Below, one piece after another: positions 21,068-31,100 of a stretch of 64,000 nt of DNA. This DNA is from Macrostomum hystrix (taxonomy: Eukaryota; Platyhelminthes; Macrostomidae). The stretch covers positions 9,513,501-9,577,500 of the forward strand of contig CATNEN010000039.1 of assembly GCA_950097015.1 (NCBI GenBank), written 5' to 3'. The notes under the pieces are model-generated. The model did not search any database. It was not told where the DNA came from and saw only the letters and a program-made list of their open reading frames with translations. Within the stretch, counting starts at the first letter, position 1, and each line of letters begins with the position of its first letter. A program made the position numbers and the translations under genes.

Positions 21068-21232
21068 AGATATTATTGCCCTGTCACGTATTCCTACTAC
21101 TTATTGATACGATCATGCAATTGGTATTCTCACGAACAGTTGTTGTCTCGTGGCTGATGATGCTTTTGCTGCTAGTTGAGACGCAGGTACCACTGCTGCC
21201 GGCATTCACACCGCGTAGTTCTAACGTAACCC

Positions 21233-22503
21233 TCACAGTATAGTTGCCATGTCTCGAATGGCGCTGTTACGCTTCCGGGAAAGATATCGCCGCACAGTAG
21301 ACTCCGTTTGTTGGCCAGTAATGCTTATTATGTCAGACACAGAATAGCCTGAATCTTTCAGATCAGCAGTGGTTTCCGAGTGACGCGGATGCAGTGGTTT
21401 GTATATCCCTTGCTCAGGCCGCACATCTTGCTGATCCGCTGCAGGAACGAACATAGTCTGTTTATGCCTCAGACTTGCTTACTTGAGAAAGCAAATTGTT
21501 AAAGCGGAACTGGCGATTGATCGCGGGAACATAGTTTCATTTTTCGTTTCAGACGGAAGGACCGACATGTACAGACGTATAAGGTCGTACTGCTTCCAGT
21601 ACAATCGAGCTTGCTTGGGATTGAAACGCTTGGCTCTTGTCGGCTCGGCGCTTTGTTTTTTGTCGGCAACATTGGCAATTCGTAATACGGCTTACCATCA
21701 CTGTCGGTCTTTTCAATAAGACTATCTCTACCGCGCAGCTGCTTCATATGTTCTTGTAGTCTTTCACCCAATCCATAAATCAGCGTGAAGAGCACCTCAT
21801 CCTGTAATCGTTCACCATTGGACCGATCAAAGTACGCAAATATTTTCTTGAGGTCAGTTTCCTCAATCGGTTCGAAGCGCTTCACACTTCCACCTGCAGC
21901 ATGATATTCTCGAACTTTCATTTGCAGCATACGGTTAGCGCTGCCGAATTCAGGTGCATCGATGATGTCAAGGTTTGTCGCTTAACGTAGTTAAATGTAG
22001 TTAAAAAGCGCTTGATGCCAGCCCTTATGCAAACCAGGCTTGATGCGGAGTACTTTTCGCCACTCGGCTTGGCCAGGCGAAAATAGTTACAGACGTAGAT
22101 GCTCGTTCAATTTCTTCTGGTCTACTGTCTGTAGGCGATCCACGGAGTAACCCAGATTGGACATGTAGTCAGAAAACCTTTGGCATGAAATCGCATCTGA
22201 TCTTGTGTTGATCTAGGCAGCGAGGCAATTTCCATCGCATCAATATGGGCACTCAGCATCGTCAATCGAAAAGCCCACATCGGCATTGTCACTGTCGGCA
22301 GCCGGTAGATCAGGAAGTTCCACTGCCATGATGGTGTCATCGTCATGTCGACTTAAGTCGGTGATGAATTGCAGAAAGCGTTGTAGCTCTCTATCCTCAC
22401 TATGATTTTCCCGACTCAGTTCGGTAACCAGAGCCAATTCGCTTGATGTAACGCCATTGAGGGATTCTACTGGTGAATGCTTCCAGTTGATCTTCTTTCT
22501 CAA
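21233..22503 (-). pseudogene. Crypton-like tyrosine recombinase remnant
   Basis: Minus-strand frames in order: 22503-22240 (acidic N-terminal segment), 21930-21499 and 21454-21233. The middle frame has KVREYHAAGGSVKRFEPIEE, then LKKIFAYF, LQDEVLFTLIYGLGERLQEH and LRGRDSL. This resembles the core-binding/catalytic start of Crypton and KCTD1-type (DUF3504) recombinases. The last frame ends with RHSETTADLKDSGYSVSDI, then GQQTESTVRRYLSRK, placing the HxxR-like region and the nucleophile Tyr. Frame breaks separate the parts, so it is inactive. Crypton assignment is by pattern and no ends were found. Confidence 0.5.
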
Positions 22504-23440
22504 GTGTCTAATAAACTAGCAATGTGTTTGTATTCTCAAATCCGTTTTTCAGTTCTCTTTCTTTTCAAGTTTTCAAGCCCTCCAGGAATTTGTATATGGT
22601 ACAAACTGACCTTCTCTTTTCAGTAAGCTGTATGATTGTCTCTCTAACTCAAAATCTTTCTAGAACTGTATTCTAGAAATTTGTCTATGGTAAATATTGA
22701 CCCTGCTATAGCCTCTGTCAACTGTCCAGCTAAGCTGTATGATTAAATACTATAACACCCCCTAATTTCGTTGTCTATGGCCTTGGGACGGCTTCGGACT
22801 GCGCTTCTGTCCTCTTTCTGGCCAATAAAAGGCTCGCTTTTTTGTTGCAGCTACTCGTACTTATGTATATGGTTCAAACCAGACCCTAGACGTCTAAGAC
22901 GATTTTTTCCATAGACAACTAACCATTGACAAACGATGACGTTTTGACGTTTGACGTTTTCGCCCGACCCCGCCAAACTGTAAATTGTTGCGCTTTATAT
23001 TTCGCTCATTCCGAATTGAATTGGCTCCACCCGACTCGAAATTCACTTAGGTATTGTTGGGAGAGGTGTCATTATGTTCCTAACTCTAATGCAAAATATA
23101 AGTCGAATTAGATAGAGATGAGATAACATATTAGCCGGATATTAGCCGGATAACATACTAGCCCCTATTAGCCGGATGCCGGATAAAAAAGGTAATTACT
23201 TATATTATTAGGCCTACTAACAGCATTAAAATTAACAAAACAAAAAAATTCAACGGGTACTTATTTAATATTTTAATGGACGATCTGATCCTTGTTCCTT
23301 ATTTTACACTCCAAATTAGACCAGCGATTGGTTCGGGTCGGGCAGGAGCGGAACCACCGGCAAATCGGAAGCCTCAGAAACCTGTTTGATGTCGCTTGAA
23401 ATTCAGATTAAAATATTTTTGGCTTATCACCTTGCTAATC
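22504..23440. other. Intergenic with foldback-family terminus
   Basis: At 22749-22784, TATAACACCCCCTAATTTCG followed by TTGTCTATGGCC matches the left end of the foldback element at 169-309. Further TTGTCTATGG / CCATAGACAAC motifs are at 22681-22690 and 22909-22919. A short GATATTAGCCGGAT-type repeat occurs near 23130-23180. No gene seen. Confidence 0.5.
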
Positions 23441-23479
23441 TTCCAGTGAAGAAGGCCAGTCGTCGACGTCTGGTCTATC

Positions 23480-25527
23480 ATGTCCGATCGGAAGCAGCGG
23501 CCGGAAGGCAAAGTAGTCATCGAAGTCTCTTCTGACTATCACATGTCGATTGAGAACACTAGCTCAACCCAGCCATCAGTTGCAGCCAGCGGTGAGCAGG
23601 ACAGCTCAAGCTGGCCCGGCAGGCCCCTGGAGATAACGATTTTACTTGAACTGTCTGTGATACATGGCCAAGGGGCCACGGAGCAGCCACTTTCCAAAAT
23701 TGAATTGCACACGGAGGTTCTTCTGTTTGATTCTGAAGGTGAGCGGGTAGCTTCTCCGACACAGGTCACTGTTTCAGCCAATTTTCCATTCACCTTAGCA
23801 TCTGCAGCTACAACTCAGTCGTCGGATGGTCTGGCGGCCCGAAAGCTCATTGCTTGTGCATCGGGATCGATCGGTCAGCCGAAAATTTTGCTGCAACATC
23901 CCGAGGCTTGCAAAAGTTCAATACTCAGCGGTTCAAAGCCGAATTCTCCAAGACTCTCGAGGCCATTGTCACACCATGCCTCATCGAAAACGCCGCTAAA
24001 GTCTGCGACTCTTCAGAGTCAGTGGCCAGAGGGTTCTCGCTTAGCTCAACCAGTACGTCAACGCTTGTACACACCAAAGCAGCATAGCTCATCGGCTTCA
24101 TCGACGAGTTCGCCACGGTTTCTTCGACCTCCCGAATCGATGCATCTAACTAAGCCAAGCGCGCGCGATCCGTTGAGCTTGCTTTCGGAGGACATCGCCT
24201 GGCCCAGCCATCGTCGATTGGCTTCGCATTCTCCAAGGTATCCGCACTCGCTGCAACCGTCGCATCATCATCAGCAAGGCTTCAGCACCGGCTTCTCAAC
24301 TGAATCACACTCCAGGGCGACGAGGGGGAGCCGTTTGCGAGCGAAATTCCTTGACAACAGGGACGCCGCGGTGGTGACACAGGACGCACCAGATGGCCTG
24401 GCTGTGCGAGCACTCCTGGCTGCCCTGCTAAGTCGGTCTTCAGGTCTGCCGCAGCCATGGGCGCCACTTTCTACAAGTCTGTGTCACACGAAACGAAAGA
24501 TTAAATTTGAAAAAAGTCTTCCGAGAATTTCATTGCGAAATGGTACTGAGAAGTGTGAGGCAACGTTCCGGCTCGATTCTGGCTGCTCTGGCAGCGTCTA
24601 CTTTTGCTGGGTACGCCAGTGTCTGGAGAATCGGGGGTCTGACTCGAGAAGCTTTCGTCTGGTCAGTTCACCTAGGGCGCTGAAGTGCAGCAGGCGGCTT
24701 CAGGTGTGCGAAAATGAGTTCAGAAACTACCGGGCGCTGCAGGAGGGACGCACTGAGGAAATACAGCAGTACTGTTTCGTGCTGTGGATGGAAGAGTTCA
24801 TAGTGTCGACGCATCCGCAAAGCGGGGAAGTCAGTGGATGTCTTCTACTCGAGTTTGCCCCTGGCGGGACGCTGCAGAGTCTGCTGCAAGGATTAGCAAA
24901 AACAGGCAAATGCTTCACAGAAAGCGAGGCTGTATTTTACCTGGCCGAAATCGGCTGCACGTTGGATTTCCTGCACTCTAGGAGCATCCTGCACCTGAAA
25001 CTGAAGCCAGACAATGTAGCCATTGCTGCTACTGGGCACTCGAGATTGTGCGATTTCGGTTACTCGCTGGTGATGCGAGATGGCGTGTCTACCAAGCGAC
25101 TTCCAGTTGGCCTGCGATCATGTCATCTGCCGCCGGAGGTTTTAAAAGGCCTGCGGTCGGACCGAGTGCTGACTGGTTCAGCTGCGGCACCCTGGCTTTC
25201 TGGCTAATGCACAAGAAGTACCCGATAGTGCCGCCACGATTCGCTGCATCCGTTTTCGAATATGCCAACCACATGGCTGGGCGGGGCTACAAAGAGCTTT
25301 CTCAGTTGTTCTCCGCAAGAACTGGTGAGACCTACAGGGAACTGGTGACGGTTCTGCTGCATCCACAGCCGGGGATGCGACCTGGTGGCTTCTGCGGCAT
25401 CTTGGAGCATCGGCAGCTGATGCGGAAGAGCGGCTTGTTCCCCAGTGATGCAGATGAAGCGACCCACTACCGAGCCATTGTCGAGTCATGCTACCTGCTG
25501 CCGCCGTTTCTACCGATGCCTCTGTAG
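23480..25527 (+). CDS. Kinase-fold protein (AGC-like, probable pseudokinase) with internal frameshift
   Basis: The frame 23480-25207 has about 350 residues of Ser/Pro-rich, low-complexity sequence and then a protein-kinase fold. It shows a degenerate glycine loop (SGCSGSVYF), the ATP-binding Lys in RALK, and a catalytic loop reading HLKLKPDN (residues 505-512) instead of HRDLKPxN. DFG is intact at 525-527 and PPEVLKG stands in the APE position. The frame then breaks. The next subdomain, SADWFSCGTLAFWLMHKKYP, continues in the +1 frame (ORF to 25527). The catalytic Asp is thus Lys, so a pseudokinase is likely. SADWFS resembles AGC kinases such as GRKs. The break lies between about 25140 and 25170, near TTTTAAAA, and could be a sequencing error or a true mutation. 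A pyrimidine-rich splice acceptor (ending CTTCCAG at 23441) precedes the ATG, suggesting a 5' UTR intron or trans-splice site. A poly(A) signal follows at 25634. Confidence 0.72.
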
Positions 25528-25633
25528 AAACGGATGCAGCGCGCCTGGTAGCCAATCATCAGTGACCTATTCTAATCAGATATAAACTATCTTGTCTTGC
25601 TCGCAGGCAGTCTTGGTCCCTAATGTGAGCTCA

Positions 25634-25639
25634 AATAAA
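25634..25639 (+). terminator. Candidate polyadenylation signal, kinase-like gene
   Basis: AATAAA 107 nt after the stop at 25527, followed by a GT/T-rich stretch (GTGTCTTGTTCTGTCTT), the usual downstream element pattern. Confidence 0.55.
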
Positions 25640-26019
25640 GTGTCTTGTTCTGTCTTCGCTTTAGACAGAAAATCGAGCGTCCGACCTCTCGGTTATGGAT
25701 TACAATGCTCTAAACCCTTGATCAATACATAGACCATGTTATTTCCCCCCCTGGGGGGCATTTCAACAACCCACTGCCTACTTCACGATAGCTCCACAAC
25801 CGAATGATCGATTTTCGTGAAAGTCCGTCATGAATTTGGATAAAATTTTTCCACAATTTACGATGTTCAAAGCCGTCCGAAGGCAGCATTGTCGAGATTT
25901 TCTGTGATTCTTGTTGAAGATCCTGATGACAAGGACAACAAACATTGCTCTGTAGAAACCTCTGTGGCGAATACATATTAGTTCAATAATTTAACAATGA
26001 ATTTTACTGTGAATGTATA
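25640..26019. other. Intergenic with an unrecognised minus-strand frame
   Basis: The frame 25976-25722 (-) contains HRKLWKNFIQIHDGLSRKSI, which looks like a helix-turn-helix from a mobile element, but it is too short to assign. A CCCCCCTGGGGGG palindrome is at about 25745-25757. Confidence 0.3.
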
Positions 26020-26917
26020 TGTTGTGAGCTGCGTCTCATGACGACCTTGCCCCGACCCCTGCGTCTCCAGCCCTTCCACCCCGGCCGCCTGCTCAATCCG
26101 GTTCTGCCCGGCCCCGGCTTAGGCCACCCTCCTTTGGCGTGTTTGTCATTCGCCCATTGGCTGTCCCCTGTGCCGTCCTCGCTAGTCCAATCAGGCCTCT
26201 CGCCAAGGAGACTTCTGATTGGCTAGCCGGTCTCCTTCTCTCTCTCTCTCGGCTTGCAGCCGACCCCAGCCCAGCCCTGTTTGCTACCACCCCAGCCCTG
26301 CGTGGCTTAGCCCTACCCCGTCCAGCCCTATGCCCTCGCCCCACCCCTCGCGGTTATTTATTTGCGCGCGCTGCCCGTGGCCAGCCCCAGCACCTCCAGA
26401 GTACTAGGGCGAGAACGTTGGCGAAGCTAATTTAAACGTTAGAAGCGATTGGAAAGCGGTAGAAAGTAGAATCCATAATAAACTACGCAGCCTGAAGCAC
26501 AATTTATTGCATGAGTTCAACGTTCAACCCCTCCCGGTAAGAAAAGCATTCACGCGTTATTTATTTATTTATTATCGAATCTTGTTCCTCTGCCCGACCT
26601 CGGCTGCTGCCAAAAGCTCACCATCATCCTTCTCCTCCAGAGTCTTCCTCGAGTCTGCGAAGTGTCGGTACGCTTCCAGACCATCATCTACCTCTCTCTT
26701 GGGCTGTCGAGTGGCTACCCGCTCGCAGTCAAAACCTTCAGTCAGGGCTTAGCGAGTGTCGGTACGCTCCAAGTCCATCCCGTCTCTCCTCGGAGTGTCT
26801 GGACGCCTCGAGGGTCGCTGCTTCCCCTCCCTCTACCCCCGGCAAGCTTTGGGCGGTCCGTACCCGAACCCCCACTACCGCGTTGGCGAACTGCCGACAA
26901 TACGAAAAAGTACAACA
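26020..26917 (+). mobile_element. Solo LTR (898 bp) of an LTR retrotransposon
   Basis: It begins TGTTGTGAGC and ends GTACAACA, forming a TG...CA terminus with the short inverted repeat TGTTGT/ACAACA. Both sides carry TATA (26016-26019 and 26918-26921), a 4-bp target duplication typical of Ty3/Gypsy-type integration. Inside are a C-rich block (26040-26400), a TATA-like GGTTATTTATTTGCGCGCG near 26351-26369, and AATAAA at 26478, consistent with U3, promoter and polyadenylation functions. No internal gag/pol region is adjacent, so recombination between two LTRs probably removed it. Family assignment is uncertain. Confidence 0.65.
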
Positions 26918-27767
26918 TATAATCAACAATAATAGCCGATGTGGTAACATTTTGAATTTTTTGTAAGCAGAAAAATCATGCCTATATTTGAAAAGTGTTT
27001 ATTTGTACAGATTACCTAGAAAAAGTTAAAGGTTGCTAATTACATTTTTATGCTTAATTCGAACAAAAATGCTGCACATTTTCTGTAGAAGCTGTAACAC
27101 ACTGTCGTCGAATATTTTCAATTTTACTTCACGCAGCTGAAAATATTTATATGCGTATCTTATTGTGCTTGTAAGATACACTTACGTCGACAATTTTAGT
27201 GACTTTTAGTTTTATTGATGTGATGGTTAAATCTCTGATTAAGTTTGCTAGCTGCGAGATTAAGACTTTTGACGCCCAGAAAAAAAGAAAAGAATATGAT
27301 TCAATGGTGTGTGTATTAGCATTTTGATTATTGTTACTCTTCCGTAAGAAAAGCATTAAAAGAATTACTTAACGAGAAAGTGACAAAACAAAAGCAAAAA
27401 GTGTATCGAATTGTAATGCTAACAAGATGAACTGTTTGAAATTTCTGCATTCAAAGAATTAGAAAAATTCTCAATTCTGCTCAAAAGATTTATAATTTTA
27501 AAACTATTTTAACGACTCTTCTCTGGCGCTCTTTTAAATCGAACGCTTTCTTTAAAGCCGCGAGTACTCTGCTTTGTTAGCAGTCCAGCAATTTTAATCG
27601 TGACTTTCAACGACGAAATACGAGACGAGACGAGACAAGACAAGAGACGTATGATGACAAGAGACAGGCTGAAGGATCTGAGGCGGGCCATGGGATCAGA
27701 CGCTGATGTAGCTCAAGTGAGTTAGCGCAACACGCTCAAATCGTTCTTTTTTATTTTCTGAGGGGCT
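26918..27767. other. Intergenic, AT-rich, no gene seen
   Basis: No supported frame or repeat apart from a short purine-rich GAGACGAGACGAGACAAGAC-type stretch near 27625-27650. Confidence 0.45.
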
Positions 27768-28025
27768 GTAGGCTTGCATTCTAGTGGTTAGAGCGTCGGA
27801 CTCACGACTTGAAGGTCGGGGTGCGATTCCCGACTTCACTGGAACAATTTGAGTCCTTTAGCAAGACACTTAACTCTGCATTGCTTCAATGGGCATCAGC
27901 ATCAGCTGAGGTAATTGAGGGCGGGTGTGGCGTCCCCCCAATCCAGGGACTGAACAGCCGTACGCAGCCTTCAAATGCGCCGCGCTATGGCTGCGGCTGT
28001 GCTTGTCGGCTACACATCTGATCCA
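27768..28025 (+). mobile_element. tRNA-derived SINE (family A)
   Basis: The A-box-like TTCTAGTGGTTAGAGCG, an anticodon-arm-like GGACTCACGACTTG and the B box GGGTGCGATTCCCG are arranged as in a tRNA. The body then has ATCAGCTGAGG, CAGGGACTGAACAGCCGTAC and a tail GCGCCGCGCTATGGCTGCGG. The copy at 44185-44420 aligns along most of its length in the opposite orientation. It lies just upstream of the syntaxin gene. Confidence 0.75.
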
Positions 28026-28189
28026 ATCGGGCAGTTGCAATCAATTAATTAGTACTGAGCTATTTAGGCCTTGTTCGTAATAGCTTTATTATTTTCTGGT
28101 GGAAAAATCTGTCAATTATAACCTGAATTTCGATAAATTTCACAAAGATCGTAAACGAGGATCGTGAAACTGGGGAAGAAAACTTCTCT

Positions 28190-31100
28190 ATGCAGCCGGA
28201 AGACCAACAGCAGCATGATCAGCAGGAGCAGCCGCAGCATCAGCGGCGTCCACACCAGAGACAGCGGCGTCAATTCAGCGAGTCCCCAGAACCCAGCGAC
28301 TGCGCTGGCTTCATGGACGAATTCTTCAGCGAAGTGGACGCCATCAGGCGCATTATAGGCTGCATCGAAGCCAGCGTGACGGCGGTCAGGATGAAGCACT
28401 CGCTCATTCTGGAGTCGCCCAACCATAACGAAAGTGAGCAGGTGAATTACACTGTCCTACTTAGCATGAACTGTGTATGCTATTCGTGGGTTTAACATTT
28501 GACTTTGAGATCAATTGTCCCACACAATAGATTGCATGTGTAACAACATCATTATTTATTTCAGGGGCCAATGAAGAGCTTGAAGGACTGATGCAGGACA
28601 TCAAGAAGAACGCTAATAAAGTCCGCATCAAACTCAAAGGTTAGCTATTCAGTTTATTTTGTATTTAGAAACTTGTAATTGCTAAAGAAAACCAACGTTT
28701 TAGCCATCGAGGTGGGCCTGGAGCAAAGTCACGACGGCTACGGGTCGTCGGCCGATGTTCGAATCCGAAAAACTCAGGTAGGCTCACTACTATGCCTAGC
28801 CGTATAAACTTAGCTATTTTTTGTTCTACTGTCAGTGCTTGTTAGCATAATTTGAATTATTTAATTCTTTCCAAGTAATAAAAAACGCACAGTCAGTTAA
28901 TATTCATGTAAAGCATACGCATGCTTATTTTTGTGGCGCCATCTGTCACCAAGACTTTGTTGGACTAGAATGCGTTAATCCGTGCTTCAATGCTACTTAT
29001 TTTTTTTACTTTTTATCTAGTCAAGAGCTGAGTTGCTTGTGAAAGTCTAGCGTTACAATCTGTAGTGTAAAAGTTCCATTGAGTATGATTTCTTACCAAA
29101 AATGTCATGTCTCGTATTGAAGCGTTCGCGAAAGAATTTTCCAACTACTTTAAATACATATTATGTTTACTTTAGCGTATTGACTTACAAATTTTCTCTC
29201 TCCAGCACTCCACAATCACTAGAAAGTTCATCGAAGTGATGACCGATTACAATCAGGCCCAGCTTGAGTATCGCAGCGCCTGCAAGACCAGGATTAGGCG
29301 GCAGATGGAGATAGGTAATTCTGGCATATTGGAAACAAAAGCATCTAGTAGTTGGCCTTACTTAGCTTAGTTAGCTTGCGCCATAACCTCGGTGACTTGG
29401 TGTGCTGTGTGATAACCCAGTGATTTGGTGTGCTGTGTGATAACCCCAGTGATTTGGTGTGCTGTGTGATAACCCCAGTGATTTGGTGTGCTGTGTGAAA
29501 ACCCCAGTGATTTGGTGTGCTGTGTGATAACCCCAGTGATTTATGGTGTGCTGAGTGATAACCCCAGTGATTTATGGTGTGCTGTGTGATAAACCCAGTG
29601 ATTTGGTGTGCTGTGTGATAACCCCAGTGATTTATGGTGTGCTGTGTGATAACCCCAGTGATTTGGTGTGCTGTGTGATAACCCCAGTGATTTGGTGTGC
29701 TGTGTGATAACCCCAGTGATTTATGGTGTGCTGTGTGATAACCCGTGATTTGGTGCGCTGTTGCAGTAACTTTGGTCCATTTAGAGTTAGCTGTTAGTAT
29801 AATTAAAAAGGGTAACAGTTATATAATTCCTTTCAATTCCACTAAGTATTGGTTCTTTTTCGTACGAGTGCAGTGTAAAATATAGTGTTTTATATATTTT
29901 CAGCTAATGATATATTATACCATGGCAAGATTATATTCTTGGATTCGCGTGACAAGTTTAATGCGGTGCAACAGCTAATTTAAAATGCTACAATGCATTT
30001 GCACAGCTATGCTATTCTGAGGTTACAAACCCTTGACTTCTATCCAAAAAATGTTATTTTAGACAATTCTTTCAAGCTCAGTCAGGCATTCAAAGTGTCA
30101 GGAATCAGTGCCAGTTACCTCTCTACTTCATGTCAGTGTTTGACAGGCCGAAGCAATGGCTAAGGACCCGAATTATTTATTATAAGACAGTCATCTGGTT
30201 TGAATGACACAAATTTGGTTTGTAATATTGATTTCTCATGTATTTTTTTATGTTAAAAATCACAGTCTGTAGCTAACTTTATTAGACTGAGATTGAGCAA
30301 GTCGTAGGGATCACTAGAATGATCACTAGACCATTTTATCAGCTAATATAATGATTAGGCCATAGACGAAAAATATGAAGAAAACTTGATTTTCCCCGAC
30401 AGCTATCAATAGAAAATAGAAAAACCTCTCATTAATAGTCTCATCACTGACCTCAGAACGGATTATTTAGTAAAATAAACAACTAATAGCAGATCTAGCT
30501 GAATCCTCAATGTATGTGTAATTCTACAGAATGTTGGTCAGGTCTTCAAAACTTTCTGCTTATAAATCTGTTGGATGTCGGCAAGATGTCCAACGGATTG
30601 CCTTCCCAACGGATTATCCCAAATCAACCCCATTGAAATCGAATTGCAGCACCTGACCCTGACTCGCAGATTTGTGAACGCAATGAGCCGCTACAATATC
30701 TGCCAGGTCTCCTTCAGGGAGAGCTGCAAGGCCAAGATTGCGCGTCACTTGGCACTTAGTAAGGCTGCAAATGAACGACTACTGAGATGCACAAGGATAC
30801 ATATCATTGCATCACTTTGCTTGTCTCCATTACACGGCGGGCTCTTGTAAGGGCCTGTCGTGTAATGGGTGTTATCCACCCACCCCCTTTTCTCTCGCTG
30901 CCTTCTCACCCACCCCTTGTGGGGGGGTTGGGGTTTTATATACCCGCGTGCCGTGCTTTGACTCGCGTGTCGCATCGGCTCAATTTTTTTTGGCTCGCGT
31001 GTAAATATTTTTTTTAATGGACAGTGCACGCAAACTGACAGCTAAACAGCTCAAACAAGAGCTAGCCCACTACGGCCTGTCTCAAGCCGGGCGTAAACAG

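Noticed and set aside
27768-27845. A true tRNA gene
   Set aside because: A and B boxes are present, but the acceptor stem does not pair and the sequence continues into a repeated body with other copies; it is a SINE head.
30575-30850. An independent small gene starting at 30575
   Set aside because: The frame is the syntaxin exon 4b with its intronic flanks; homology begins exactly at the splice acceptor.
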